Assembly: GCA_010909165.1 (NCBI GenBank)
Contig: VJWM01000301.1
Span: 49,334 to 113,333, forward strand
Direction of reading: 5' to 3'
Length of the DNA stretch: 64,000 nt
Source of the DNA: Anthoceros angustus
Lineage: Eukaryota > Streptophyta > Anthocerotopsida > Anthocerotales > Anthocerotaceae
This document shows positions 34,101-46,090 of the stretch, piece by piece. Under the pieces are notes generated by a model. It did not search any database. It was not told where the DNA came from and saw nothing but the letters and a program-made list of their open reading frames with translations. A program made the position numbers and the translations under genes. Positions within the stretch are counted from its first letter, which is position 1; each line of letters starts with the position of its first letter.

Positions 34101-34740
34101 GCTTTTCTTCTTGCCTCTTGCGAGGAAGAACTGCGGCTCCTTCCCTTGCTCTTCCTGAGGCATGGCATGGCACCCTTACTCCATGAAGAGAATTACTTTC
34201 CAATTCCAAGCGTGCTCCAAATCTTCACTCCCAAGCACTCCTTCCTTGTCACTGGAGCAACACCCAACCAGGCACAAGTATGCCTAGCCCGGTTGAACTT
34301 TCCGCCGCCAATTTCCTTCGCGATTTCTCCTGGGCAGGCGCGCCGGCGAAATCGGGGAGCTCCTTCCGCTTTTTCGACTTTCCACCTTCGCTTCAGCCTG
34401 ACCGGGGCCCTCCGGTCTGCTCTCGCTTCGCTTGGCGCTCACCGAGCACGAGAAGACTCCCACGCTCCGAGGGATGTTTTTCCGCCCGCCACGCTGCTAG
34501 GGCTTCCTTCCCTTCTTCACGCGGACGCCTCTTCCTCTTGGGCGATGGCGCTGGCGATGGCGATGGCGCACACTTCTCCCTCCTTTTCCTTCTCCTTGTG
34601 GTTACGCTCCAGCTTCAGTCTCGCGAAGTGAAGTTGGCTCAGTTCGAAGGGAAAGTTGGCGCTGCCCAAATTGCACTTTGCCCTCTTCGGATTGCTGCCA
34701 CCTGGAGAGTTCCCAACCCTAGATCCGGTTCAACATCCTA
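31135..34740 (-). pseudogene. gypsy-2 accessory region (minus copy)
   Basis: Runs from the LTR through the NNEILRLAKRRTLGPHDD frame (31,845-32,078), a coiled-coil region (32,250-32,850), a conserved block at 33,365-33,660 and the LEL-type start region at about 33,930. It is collinear with 26,168-23,230 in reverse complement. The outer 34,110-34,740 (frames of 150-237 codons rich in Ser, Phe, Leu on the plus strand, Arg-rich on the minus) has no counterpart in the plus copy and may be the region just after pol. Confidence 0.55.
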
Positions 34741-35125
34741 AATGACCAAGCCTGCCTAAATTACCTACCTTCCTGCCCTAAAATCAATTACCTTCTAATT
34801 AATTCTATTGGTCTGCTTCCCTATTGGTGAGCATATATAGTGGATATTCCCCTTATATTCATTGCTTTTCCCCGGCGAGATTCCGTCACCTACATGTAGT
34901 CCGCCACCATCATGTGGTCCGCTTTTCTCGACTACCGTGTGTGGCGGCACCATGGCCAGTCCGCCTACCTTCACTGCCCTCCCCGCCTCGGGGGTCATTT
35001 CGACCCATTCTTCCTCCCCGATATATCCTTTTCACTCCCTAACCACATCCTACAACTCCGCTTCAAGATTCTCGTTTCGACATGCTCCTCTTGATCGTTT
35101 AGCCAAAAATCAAACTTGTTCGTCT
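34741..35125. other. unassigned junction sequence
   Basis: AT-rich sequence with a TATA-like GCATATATAGTGG at about 34,832 and pyrimidine-rich stretches. It separates the gypsy-2 minus copy from the DUF7869-type gene remnant. No gene was recognised, and promoter function is only a possibility. Confidence 0.3.
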
Positions 35126-35129
35126 CGGC

Positions 35130-35460
35130 TCTTTGGTTGCCCAACTTTATGCTCCACAAGGCGGCGAATCTCCTCCATTGATTGCAAGCCCTCACAACCA
35201 GAAGTTGACTATAGAAAGGTTGCGGGAGCAGAGATACCGGTTTCTACAAATGGGCAGACACGAGCAGGAGACGTTTCTAGAATCTCTTGTTCATGTGGAT
35301 CGCAGTGGCCAGCACAATGATAAAGTTGTGACCCATCTATGGAGGTCAGTCAGAATGCGATGCTGTCTAAGAGCTTTTCGCAGGGTATATTGCATTGGCC
35401 ATAGTAGGTATGAAGAGCTGAAGAGAAGGGTTATTGCACATGCACCGGGATGGCTTTAGA
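35130..35460 (+). pseudogene. DUF7869-type protein, N-terminal part
   Basis: The frame (108 codons, 35,133-35,459) reads LREQRYRFLQMGRHEQETFLESLV then MRCCLRAFRRVYCIGHSRYEELKRRV. This resembles the region upstream of the DUF7869 domain in large eukaryotic gene families, where a Cys-containing helix and an F(x)xxxGISxxRYxxLxRR-like block occur. The start used is the first Met in frame; the true N-terminus is probably missing. The core domain follows 1 kb downstream, so the gene is interrupted. Confidence 0.5.
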
Positions 35461-36198
35461 GCAAACCCTAAATGCAGCCTACATATGCTAGGTGCAATCG
35501 CGTGATGGACAACACATTCTGCTCATGGCGGAAAGGCTCCCCAATGTTGATGTTTAACCTTCCACACATTTACAAAGTTCAAAAATTTGGGCAAAATATA
35601 AGCGGCAATGTGAGGGTTCCACCAACGCTTTGTCACCTATGCTTGGTTTTTGAAACTTTGGAGGAGAACTTCATAGGTGAAGATTCCAAAGTCCAACAGT
35701 GTTCTCCACGTGCTTGCGCAGGATTGACAATTAGAAACACGATCGCTAAAGTCACCAAGGTATTCTCCAATCCTTTCCGAGTACATTATGTGTCCTTCTA
35801 TGTCCTTTGTTCCCGCACACTCTCCATGTCGGTGGTTAGTACATCGTGTTCTCTGTAATTTGTGTGGCATGTTGAAAGGGACGTGCTCATTGAAGTAGGC
35901 TACCATGTCGGGTTCGACCAATGAGTGGGCGCGGCGGCGGCGCCCACTCTCTCCTCTCTTCTTTGTTTCCATACTCCTGTCCATTCGTATAGAAGAGGAA
36001 GTGTCTTGGCCAACCTAGGAAGCTTTGGGTGGGAAGGTAAAGGTGTCGGGAAGGTTAGGGTAGTAAGAAGGAACGCCCTCTCCTCACCATAGTAAGTCTG
36101 GTGGTAGGGGTTTGCGAGGCTTAACATCCGCCGCCTCATCTCCCGCCATGGTGAGGCGGGCGGTGCAGTGGTGTATGTGGATAGCCGGCGGGCGCGCC
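35461..36198. other. interrupting sequence within DUF7869-type gene
   Basis: Frames on both strands (plus 35,472-35,858; minus 35,637-35,984 and 35,900-36,220) match nothing I recognise. It may be an intron or an insertion between the N-terminal and core parts of the gene. Confidence 0.35.
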
Positions 36199-38038
36199 CT
36201 AAAAGTCCACTTTGTTTCATTATCTGTCACGGTTTTGGTGGTGACGGCAAGCATTGACCTAAGGGTTGAACGCAGTTCTCATGTTGCGGATCGACGGGTT
36301 GCCATACCGGATCTTGGGTGTTCCATGATGCGCAATGATCCTATGCGCAATGCACATGAATGTCTAACGTGTAACACCAATTGTTTGCGAGAAATATCAG
36401 GCGCCTTAGATGCCCATCGAGATCGGCTCCACACTGAGCGAGCGAAGATGGCAAAACATCGCAGCAAGAGCTACGTGGAGCCCCACAAATATATTTTATT
36501 GGCAATCGGACCAGAAGAAGACTGAGATTCCGCATTTCTTGCGGTGGCCGAAGAATTTGGATGAAGAATGTCGTATTTCAGTGCACGTTGTGGGGTGCAT
36601 GATTCACAATTACACTCACAAAGCTAGGGCATATTTGCATTATGCCAACCTCCGCAATGATGCCAATTTGACTATAAACATCATTCAAGATGTTATCCAC
36701 AATTATGATGGGGTCTTGCCTAAAGTGTTGTACTTACAACTGGACAACACTTGGAGAACAAGAACCAACTACTCTTTATCTCAACATGTTGGTAGACATG
36801 GGAACATTTGAGAAAGTGAAGGTGGGCTTCGCTAGTTGGGCACACCATGATCAAATTGATCGGATGTTTTCATGCTTCTCTAAAAGCTTGAAACACAAGG
36901 AAGCGCACACCGCCGCATTGGCAACTATTATCGAGGGCACTCCAAGGCCGGAGGTGAAGATCTTCAAGTTCCCGACTTAGTATGTATGGCCAATAAGGCG
37001 GGATGGGCGGGCGTATTCGGCATGTGAGTAAATTGAATAATCGTGCGCATCAATTCAAGATAACACGCGAGGAGAAACCGGCGTCGGATTTAATCAGAGT
37101 ACTCAACATCGCTGTTGTGGGAAACAGAAGGAGGCTTGGAGTTTTTGAAGTTTGTGTCGCAGGAGGTGATAACTGCGCCTCCTTTGTTGGCCTTGCGGGC
37201 TAGAGATAAAAAAAGCTCAGCCACATGTCTCACGGCAACAGAGGGCGTTGCTTACTTGAAGCGAGGGTTATCGAAGCTCCGGCCTTACGTTACCGCGGAA
37301 GAGTACACATGGTGGGATGAGTTCTGGGTTGACCAGGAAGAAATTGCTGTAATTGTGGACAACCATATCGGGTTGGTTAGCGACCATGGAAGTGGTTTTC
37401 GAGTGGAGGCCGATGGGAGTGGTGCCCTTATGCATGCCCGTGCGGCTTTCTTTGGGCAGCTATTGCGAACTTCCACGCGATATGTATTTGGGGGCATATA
37501 GAAATTTGGGCAAGCAACAAGAAGATATGACACGTTTGAATGGCGATATTGGAGATCAATAAAGGAATGTTCATAGCAGTCCGTGTTGTTCAGACACTCA
37601 CAACAGACCATTTTGGATTGGAAAGGTCATAGATGTGAAGTTGGAGTCGCCCAAACCTCACTTCCTCGTTCATTGGTATATGACCAGCATACGGATGCAT
37701 ATGAGGGAAGATATGTTGAGGAATATATAATTCGGAAGCGGTACGAACATGGCTTCAAGGTAGGGAAGAAAGGAAGCAAATCCTTGTATACCAAAAATAT
37801 TCAACAGGTCTTTGTGAGCAAGCGGTAATCCTTTATTATGGATTCGTCTTTGAATGCTCGAAAACATTTATATGTTGTTGACAAGAAAGCGATAAAGGAT
37901 AAGTTGAATGAATTATGCGTGGGTTTATTCACCCGATCCGAAAGTACCCACGAGGATAGTGATGACCATGGTGCGGGGCGAGGGTCCGGCGGCGATGAGT
38001 GACCTCGGAGTGGATAGGGTGGATGACGCCGCTTTCAC
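36199..38038 (+). pseudogene. DUF7869-type core, tandem unit 1
   Basis: Frames reading in order: AKMAKHRSKSYVEPHKYILL, a DQKKTEIPHF block, NLDEECRISVHVVGCMIHNY, NLTINIIQDVIHNYDG-LPKVLYLQLDNT, then (shifted) ENKNQL-like, NMLVDMGTFEKVKVGF, a GHTHDQIDRMFS-like string split by a deletion, and VKIFKFPT. The DQ.KT / LQxDN..ENKN / GHTHxxID series is the signature of DUF7869 proteins, often regarded as RNase H-fold transposase derivatives; that role is inference. The C-terminal part (37,115-37,500) reads EFLKFVSQEV and YLKRGLSKLRPYVTAEEYTWWDEFW. Frameshifts disrupt it. Confidence 0.7.
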
Positions 38039-39860
38039 CAAAAGTCCACTTTTGTTTTTACCGCTATCCGTTTATACGGTTTTGAGGGCCAGAGCATTCG
38101 CCTAAGGGTTGAACGCAGCTCATGTTGCGGATAGACGGGTGCCATACCAGATCTTGGGTTCCATGATCGCAATGATCCTATGTCCGCAATGCTGAATGCA
38201 ACGCGTAACACCAATTGTTTGCGAGAAATATCAGCCTTAGATGCCCATCGAGATCGGCCCACATCGAGCGAGCGAAGATGACAAAGCATCGCAGCAAGAG
38301 CTACGTGGAGCCCCACAAATATATGTTATTGGCCAATGGATGGAGAAGACGAGATTCCGCATTTCTTGCGGTGGTCAAGAATTTGGATGAAGAATGTCGA
38401 TTAGTAACGCTAGGGGGGTGCATGATTCACAATTACACTCACAAAGCAGGGCATATTTGCATTATGCCAACCTCCGCAATGACGCTAATTTGACTATAAA
38501 CATCATTCAAGATGTTATCCACAATTATGATGGGTGCTGCCTAAAGTGTTGTACTTACAATCGGACAACACTTGCCGGAGAACAAGAACCAACTACTCTT
38601 TGATCTCAACATGTTGGTAGACATGGGAACATTTGAGAAAGTGAAGGTGGGCTTCCTGCTAGTTGGGCACACCCATGATCAAATTGATCGATGTTTTCAT
38701 GCTTCTCTAAAAGCTTGAAACACAAGGAAGCGCACACCGCCCGCATTGGCAACTATTATCGAGGAGCGTACACTCCAAGGCCGGAGGTGAAGATCTTCAA
38801 GTTCCCGACTTAAAGTATGTATGGCCAATAAGACGGGGATGGGCGACGTATTCGTGTGAGTAAATTGAATAATCATCGTCCAAAGATCAATTCAAGATAA
38901 CACGCGAGGAGAAACCGAGCCGTGATGTAAGGAGTAAGCGACTCAACATCACTGCTAGGGAAAGAAGGAGGCTTGGAGTTTTTGAAGTTTGTGCCACAGG
39001 AGGTCATAACTGCGGCTCCTTTGTTAGCCTTGCGGGCTAGAGATAAAAAAAGCTCGGCCGCTTGTCTCACGGCAACAGAGGGCGTTGCTTACTTGAAGCG
39101 AGGGTTATCGGAGCTCCGGCCTTACGTTACCGCGGAAGAGTACACATGGTGGGAGGAGTTCTGGGTTGACCAGGAAGAAATTGCTGTAATTGTGGACAAC
39201 CATATCGGGTTGGTTCTGCAACGACCATGGAAGTGGTTTTCGAGAGTGGAGGCTGGCTTCAGTAGTGCCCTTGTCTGTGCCCGATGAGGCTTTGCTGGAA
39301 GCAGCTTTATTGCGCGAACTTCCACAACGCGATATGTATTTGGGGGCGTATAAAAATTTGGGCAAGCAACAAGAAGATATGACACGTTTGAATGGCGATA
39401 TTACGGAGATCAAGAAAGGAATGTTCATAGCCTGTTCATGACACACAACAGACCATTTTGGATTGGAAAGGTCATAGATGTGAAGTTGGAGTCGCCCAAA
39501 CCTCACTTCCTCGCTTCATTGGTATATGACCGAGCATACGGATGCATATGAGGGAAGATATGTTGAGGAATATATAATTCCGGAAGCGGTACCGAACATG
39601 GCTTCAAGGTAGGGAAGAAAGGAAGCAAATCCTTGTATACCAAAAATATTCAACAGGTCTTTGTGAACAAACGGTAATCCTTTATTATGGATTACGAATG
39701 CTCGAAAACATTTATATGTTGTTGACAAGAAAGCGATAAAGGATAAGTTGAATGAATTATGTGGGTTTATTCACCAAGATCCAAAGTACCCCGAGGATAG
39801 TGATGACCATGGTGCGAGGGTCCGAGCGACGGCGAGGGAGTGACCTCCGGAGATGAGTAA
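38039..39860 (+). pseudogene. DUF7869-type core, tandem unit 2
   Basis: Direct repeat of 36,199-38,038 with about 90-93% identity by eye and many small deletions. It retains KHRSKSYVEPHKYMLLAN, NLDEECR, NLTINIIQDVIHNYDG, NMLVDMGTFEKVKVGF, HTHDQIDRCF-like sequence and RGLSELRPYVTAEEYTWWEEFW. Both units begin AAAAGTCCACTTT and end near GTGATGACCATGGTGCG...GAGTGACCTC. Both copies carry different disruptions, so decay continued after duplication. Confidence 0.75.
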
Positions 39861-40104
39861 ACGTGCTTCCATGGAGAAGGAATTGGGAGAGGAGGCAATG
39901 GTTCCCGTGAGATAAATATAGGGTTCTAGCTTCACCCGGTCTAAATTCCACTGCACTCTTGTCGAGCCTTTGTTAGTAAGCGTACGTGAATCATGTTTGG
40001 TTTTTTGTCCATTACCACCTCAATGCAATACAATATTGGGTATCCGTATATGTGGTTTGCAACACACCAATAAATTAAGTATGTATTTGGGTCGGTTATT
40101 GTGG
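39861..40104. other. unassigned flank
   Basis: Short non-coding sequence between tandem unit 2 and the minus-oriented gypsy-1 LTR; nothing recognised. Confidence 0.4.
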
Positions 40105-41215
40105 AATGGGTTTTTGCATCCGAAGACGCAAAGAGGCCACATTTACCCTCTATGTTGTTGTAGTCCTAGGATTCGATCCCAAGGGAATGGTTTTGTGTCA
40201 AGATGTTCTAAAACTATGGATTCTAGACTTACCCCGTCGTTCACTACCCCCTTCTCTCCCAGCTACCATACCCAAACCCGCCACCGTGAAGACTTCGCCA
40301 CCGCAGCTGGGTGGTTCAACCACCGCGGGCGGGTCCCATCCAGTGCCGCCTTCCGCTGGTGACTATTTGTCACCCACTTCCACAGCCCTTGGGGCGGCAT
40401 ACACACGCCACATGCTCACTTCGCCTGTGAGAATTTCCGCTCGGATCCTTCCCGAGCTATGCACCACGACTCTCGAAAAGTGCGCGCCACTCCGCCCGCC
40501 TCAGCGATTCCACCACTCACTTCCCACTCTCCCAACCATTTCCCGATTTTCTCACACGCACACACAATCCCTCATGCCAAGACTCACCCACCCTTTCGGA
40601 CCTTCCCTCCGAATAAATCTTCTCCTCTCCACAGTCACACTCCCTCTTGGGCCACATGCACTTAGACCCTTGGGCCACAGACTCTCGAATGAAACACTGG
40701 TGGCAGCTTGGGAAAGAAGATCGTGGAAGAAAACACCGGCCGCTTCATGATTCGCCCGGCAGTTCCGCCTCAACCTTTCGCGGCAACCCCTACCTCCCTT
40801 CTGACGTGCGTCAGTTACCTTCCGTCCCTCCCAGGCGTGGAGCTTGGCCACTCCGCTCTCGACCATCCAGGGATCTTCCCGGCCTTCTTGTGACGAGAAA
40901 GCGGTGCATCGAACGAGTTTGATGCTGATCAGACGTCTCTAACCAACCTCGCGCATAGCTTCAACACACGGAAGTTCACACCTGTAATTGTCTGTTAAGA
41001 GAGACTCTCAAGGGTCTCTTATACATTCAGCTGTGGATCTCCACAGCTCACTCCTACCAGTGTCTAGAAAATATGGCCCACTACCACGAGCGCTCCTACC
41101 AATTCAGGTAACTACAGCCCGCCCTCAAAACATCCTATCCCCTAACCCAAAAAGAAACCTCTGGCCTATGATGTCGCTCCCTAAAATCAGTAGCTGGCCC
41201 GGGTTGCGCTTAGCC
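40105..41215 (-). mobile_element. gypsy-1 LTR, minus orientation, 3' portion
   Basis: Reverse complement of 12,893-14,007. Its end TGTGGAATGGG (40,105) corresponds to the CCCATTCCACA terminus, but no PBS follows, as expected of a 3' LTR outer edge. The LTR is split by copia A at TAGCC (41,211-41,215) and resumes at TAGTC (52,897). If the inferred inversion is undone, this becomes the 3' LTR of the gypsy-1 copy at 7.2-21.05 kb. Confidence 0.85.
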
Positions 41216-41432
41216 TAATGTAGTGCATGTACTACACGAGGATCCGAGTGCGCGAAGCTGAGCTGAGGACGCACCAAAGAAGGTGCACACACGAAACAAT
41301 TTACTATCAATTACAAAGAAAAAGATGTCTTATAGTACAATGTAAGAGTTAGGGTAATACGTCTACATAACCTACGCGACTCTTAGTTTATATAAAGCTA
41401 GGGTTATGGTTTGATAAATACATATCTAATAC
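41216..41432 (-). repeat. copia A 3' LTR
   Basis: Begins TATTAGATATG and ends ACTACATTA on the minus strand, matching 52,683-52,896. Minus-strand TATATAAA near 41,390 is a likely TATA box. Confidence 0.9.
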
Positions 41433-41450
41433 CCTCCCTCAAACCTAACC
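41433..41450 (-). promoter_or_regulatory. copia A polypurine tract
   Basis: The minus strand reads GGTTTGAGGGAGGGT directly before the LTR start TATTAGATATG, the expected plus-strand primer site. Confidence 0.75.
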
Positions 41451-42019
41451 CCGGTAAAGTGATTTAACAATCCAGTAAAATCCCAAATGAGGCTTGAGGT
41501 GAGGAGTCCGAATCGCCAGCCGAGACATCCCCTTGACCCACCGTGAGGTGATTCCATGGCATTCAAAGATGCCTCGCCAATGATGATCGCGATCACATAC
41601 ACTGGTCACTGGATGCCTGCCCGCCCAAGACTCGTGATCACAAGACGCTGGCGAAAAGAGAGAGGCCGAAATGCATGAGGGAGAAAGACGCTGATGAGTC
41701 ATAGTGCCAAAGGGAAGCGCCTATTTGTCTCCATCTTGGCACACTTCCAAAACTGAGCTTAATGACCTCAGAGATGCATGCTTACAACCATTGCCCGAGC
41801 CAACAGACGATGAAGGTAAGAAAAAAACAGATAGCTGGTGCCCTGATTATATCATGCATTTGAGCTTCAACCAGGGCTAGCTACTGATGATGGTCGTAGC
41901 TTGCTCCGAGGCTGTCCTAACGCAACAGAGTAACAAGGTATGTGATCCTCATACCGGAGCATCAATGCAGTCCAAGAATCCGACCTAGCATGGATACCTG
42001 TGGACCGGGCTGATGTTCA

Positions 42020-43541
42020 TGTCACCGGGGGAGTCCCTTAGTTAAAATATCAGCCACGTTCTCCTTGGTGTTGACATACTTCAGGCAGATAAGTCCTTGC
42101 TCTACTGCTTGCCTAATGAAGTGGAACTGTATCTCAATATGTTTTGATCTCGCATGCAAAACTGGTTTGTCATAGTGCGATTGCACACTGACGATCACGA
42201 CGTAGCATAGCGGTTGTGCCCATGAAATCTCATCTAGGAAGGCCCGGGCGAAACTTCTCGTCGCTGTGGATAGGGCCCCATACTCCACGACGAGATCAAT
42301 CTGCCGTGAGTCTCTTTTCGATCGCTAACCAACTAACACAACCTTGTAGTAGTACATGAAGTCGCAATGGACTTTCTTGAGTCTACATCACTTGCCCAGT
42401 CTGCATCTGAGTAGGCCATGAGAACGCTGGAACTCTGCTGCTGATAAGTAAGGCACATGTCCTGTGTCCCTTTCAAATATCGCAGAATTCTCTTAACTGC
42501 AACCCAATGCTTAGGTCCTGGATTTTCTAAGAATCGGGATACTATACCTACAGCTAGTGATATGTCCGGTCTTGTCCATCCAGCAAGGTATAAGAGGCTG
42601 CCTACTGCTTCACGGTAGGGGACAAGGGACATCTCAGCCTTTTGAGAGGCAGTAACAGGGCAATCCTCTATTGACAATTTCTCACTAGTTGAGACAGGGG
42701 TAGACACTGGATTCACATTTTGTAGGTTAAATTTGGTGAGCAGTTGACGAATAAAATGTGCTTGATGAATGGTGACTGAGGACCTATCAGGAGAGAAGGA
42801 AAACTGGATTCCAAGTGCAAATTTCAGAAAGCCCACATCGGTCATGTCCCATTCCTGTGACAGTGCCTGCTTAATATGGGTAAGGATTGTCTGATCACTG
42901 GCAAAAAGAAAATTTTCATCTACGTACAGTGCTATAATGCAAATGTGTTTGGACTGCTGCAGCACATAGACACTAACGTCTGCTGTAAGTGGGATGAAAC
43001 CTAGTGATCTCAACTTCTTGTCTGCCCTGGAATTCCAGATACGTGCCGATTGCTTTAGTCCATTAATTGATTTGAGTAGCTTACATACCTTGGTAGGGTC
43101 TGTCACATAGCCTTCCGGTTGCTGCATATAAATAACGTCGTCAAGGGGTCCATTGAGGAATGCTGTCTTTACGTCCATTTGGTGGACTAACAATTTGTGC
43201 TTGACAGCATAGCATAGAAGAATTCGCATAGAAGTAGGCTTGACCACAGGGCTAAAAGTTTCATGGTAGTCTAGGCCTTGAACTTGAGTATAGCCACGTG
43301 CTACTAACCTCGCTTTATATCTTGCTACACTGCCGTCAGGATTCAGCTTGAGTTTGAACACCCACTTGGAAGTGATAGGTTTCCCGTCCTTGGGTAAGGC
43401 AACCAGTTCCCATGTGTTGTAGGAAATCAGGCTGTTGTATTCAGAGTCTATGGCCTTTTGCCATTCTAAAGATTCTGGACCCGTTAGGGCTTCTTTGTAA
43501 GACATGGGTGTATTTGGTGGATCTATTAGTGATGACGCCAC
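42020..43541 (-). pseudogene. copia A reverse transcriptase / RNase H
   Basis: A 402-codon frame (42,333-43,541) carries WQKAIDSEYNSL, NTWELVALPKDGKPI, SKWVFKLKLNPDGSVARYKA, RLVARGYTQVQGLDY, FSPVVKPTSMR, MDVKTAFLNGPLDDVIYMQQ, PEGYV, CKLLKSINGLKQSARIW, ALYVDENFLFASD, KFALGIQF, PYREAVGSLLYLAGWTRPDI, WVAVKRILRYLKGT and DADWASDVDSRKS. The RT catalytic YVDD is YVDE here, losing the second Asp. RNase H continues at 42,022-42,288 with KHIEIQFHFIRQAV and ENVADILTKGLPR after a shift. Otherwise near full length, so it decayed recently. Confidence 0.9.
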
Positions 43542-43559
43542 AGAGTTGGCAAAGGCAGC

Positions 43560-44480
43560 AAGATTAAAACGTGGTTGTTCTTCTTGAACAGGTGCAGTAA
43601 TGGTCTCTTTGGATCTGGATGTAAGGGTATCTCCAGCATATAGGAGGCTCTGGCCAACTGGGCTCGAGGACGGCGCGCCCCGTAGAACGCTCTAATAGGT
43701 ATCCGACATCCGCTTGTTCGTGTTCAGTTGTATAGGGGCAATCTGTACACCAGCCGACCAAATCTAATCGGTTTTTTGTTGACTCAGAGGATGTTCAAAG
43801 AACGACGCTCGTGAATGTGGGCTGCATTGCTTTGAGGAATAGGTTCGTGATCGTGCACAAAGTGAGTGGAATGTCGAAAGTATCAATGTCAGGGAATACT
43901 GTAAAGTCGTCACTGTTGAGAAGGTCATCGGAGAAATGGCCATGAGCTGTAGGTTGTGGCAGTGGAGTATGACTATGAGAGGACTGGATATGAGCTTGGA
44001 GGATGAAACTCTCATTGAAACTAACACTACGTGCTAGGGTTAACTGTCTGGTAGAAGGGTTGAAGAGTCTGTAGCCTTTGGATTGCTCTGAGTAGCCGAC
44101 AAAAACAAGTTTAATTGCTCGGTCATCCATCTTACCTCGCCTGTCTTCTGGAACATATGCATAGGCTGCAGAGCCAAAAATGCGAAGGTGACTGATACGA
44201 GGTTTGTGTCCTGTCCACCTCTCAAACGGAGTATAGTCATAAAGAGGCTTAACAGGTAGCCTGTTCTGAGTATAGTTAACAGCTGCAATGGCTTCAGCCC
44301 AATAACCACGTGTCAAACTAGCCAGTGATAATGTAGCTCGACATCGTTCTTGTAAGGTTCGATTATAATGTTCAGCGTAAGAGTTCTGTGGAGGGTGATA
44401 AGGCACTGTAAGTTGATGTAGGATGCCTTTAGCCTTGAGCAGTGTCTGGAAATCATGGCTCAAATATTCTGGTGCGTTGT
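43560..44480 (-). pseudogene. copia A integrase, C-terminal half
   Basis: The frame 43,795-44,493 reads NAPEYLSHDFQTLLKAKGILHQ, PQNSYAEHYNRTLQERCR with the catalytic Glu, KPLYDYTPFERWTGHKPRISHLRIFGSAAYAY, RAIKLVFVGYSEQSKGYRLFNP and a linker to RT. It is cut by copia B exactly inside the RSDN-APE active-site block; the N-terminal half resumes at 50,007. The first codons after the junction come from copia B's LTR, not from copia A. Confidence 0.9.
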
Positions 44481-44688
44481 TGTTGATGCACAAGTGATTT
44501 AGGTGTTCGCCAGCAGACTAAGTTCTAGGGCACGTTTCATTAGGGTTATTTACTTGTACGTAGTTGCTAGCTTAAATACTGGCTTAATCTGCTTATTCAT
44601 TAGTAGATTACAACTTACTATTGTAAGCCTACTTAAGTGTCATGTACACAAGTAAATTACTTCTTCTTCATTATTCTCTACTTTTAGA
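44481..44688 (+). repeat. copia B 5' LTR
   Basis: Matches 49,800-50,001 with several small indels. No clear TATA box was seen. Confidence 0.9.
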
Positions 44689-44700
44689 TGGTATCGAGCC
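44689..44700 (+). promoter_or_regulatory. copia B primer-binding site
   Basis: TGGTATCGAGCC directly after the LTR, a slightly altered initiator-tRNA-Met complement (consensus TGGTATCAGAGC). Confidence 0.75.
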
Positions 44701-45280
44701 TAGGTTCGGCCGCCTCACACAAGAACCTGATCTGTGCAATCCAGCATGACGCCCGCATCAAGCAAGATCTCAACATAAAGATCCCGGCCTCAGCATGCCT
44801 CGGCGCCGCCATCCAAAGAGTTTTGCGCCACAAGGCAGACCCACATCGCAAGTGACCAGACTTTGCAGCGATTGCCTGGATCGCATCATCGCACCCAGGA
44901 GCGCACCGCTCCACCACCCACGCCCGCGATCCGCTTCCATCGCCATCGCACACCAAGACCGAGCCGCCTCAAAGACAATTCACACACTCAACACATCGCC
45001 ATGGTCGGCTTACATCGCGCCTCTCCTGCAAAGATTCACCGCAAGTTCGTAGTATTTCAAAATTCGATCAATTGCATAGAGTCGCAACTAGAAGCCCCGC
45101 ATCTAGAAGTGCTTGCCATGATGCCGCAAGTAGACTATGTAGACCACTAAATTTGCGACTCGCGACATGTTTGCTTTTGATCCATTAGCAACAGCAGAGG
45201 CCAACATCGGCGCCGTTGCCGCATGATGGCCGAATCCACCACCCACCAACACAACATTAAATTTCAACACCACAAACCGG
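44701..45280 (+). other. copia B leader
   Basis: Untranslated leader between PBS and gag with His/Pro/Arg-rich short frames (44,795-45,150). The original gag start is not clear. Confidence 0.4.
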
Positions 45281-46090
45281 ATTTGAGACCGTGATCGCTC
45301 ACGGAAGCGATTACGACATATGGCAGATGAGGATCCAAGCCTTGCTTGAGGAGCATGACCTTATGGGCATCGTCGATGGCACACACCCTAAGCCATCCAC
45401 AACATCAAACCCACCAGCAACTCCAGATGAAATTGCAGGATGGGAGAAGAGTGACAAACGAGCCCGCAACATTCTTATTTCGGCAATCGATAAGAATATG
45501 TTACAACATACACACGGCCAGGCAACTTCAAACGGCATCTGGAACACCTTCAACGAGATGTTCCAAGCCCAAAGTTCAATGTCACTAGTAAATGCAACAC
45601 GTCAATTTTACTCATTGAGAATGAAAGAATCGGTTGAATAAAGACGCGCATAACTTTAGGTCCGCAAGGGCAAAGTTATCCACCAGCACCACCTCACAGT
45701 AATCGCAAGCGATCTTTCTAACCTCCTTGCTCGGTTCATAAGGTAATATCTGTCTTCTCAAAACACGGCTCGACAAAGACAAGGAGGTTCGCACCTTACA
45801 CACTTTCTGAAGTCGTTGCAGCCCTTCTTGAAGAAGAATCCAGTCGAATAGGCACTTCACGCTCCAATATTGGAGCCAATCACGTGCTCTTTGCATCACG
45901 AGGCCGTGGTGCAAGGCGAAGGTTTTAGACCAGCGGTTTTCCTCGCGAGCCCATCGGGCCCAAAGACCTTCAGTCCAAGGCAACCACAAAATGTAATTCA
46001 AGGGAGCATGCAACCGGTGCAAAATCATTGGGCACTATGAAAACGAATGCCGTAAGAAGATGTCAGTGAACCTCACGAGACAAGGGAGCG
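45281..46090 (+). pseudogene. copia B gag
   Basis: The first part (45,291-45,641) reads HGSDYDIWQMRIQALLEEHDLM, IVDGTHPKPS, KSDKRARNILISAIDKNML and ATRQFYSLRMKESVE, closely paralleling copia A gag (LEEHDLMDVV..., DKNMMHHTQG). After a stop at 45,639 the capsid C-terminus is scattered across frames. A CCHC knuckle (CNRCKIIGHYENEC-like) is recognisable at about 46,010-46,055 only across a shift. Confidence 0.8.

Noticed and set aside
37285-37611. Minus-strand frames opposite the DUF7869-type units (also 39,105-39,506)
   Set aside because: They mirror the plus-strand coding frames and match no protein; they are shadows.
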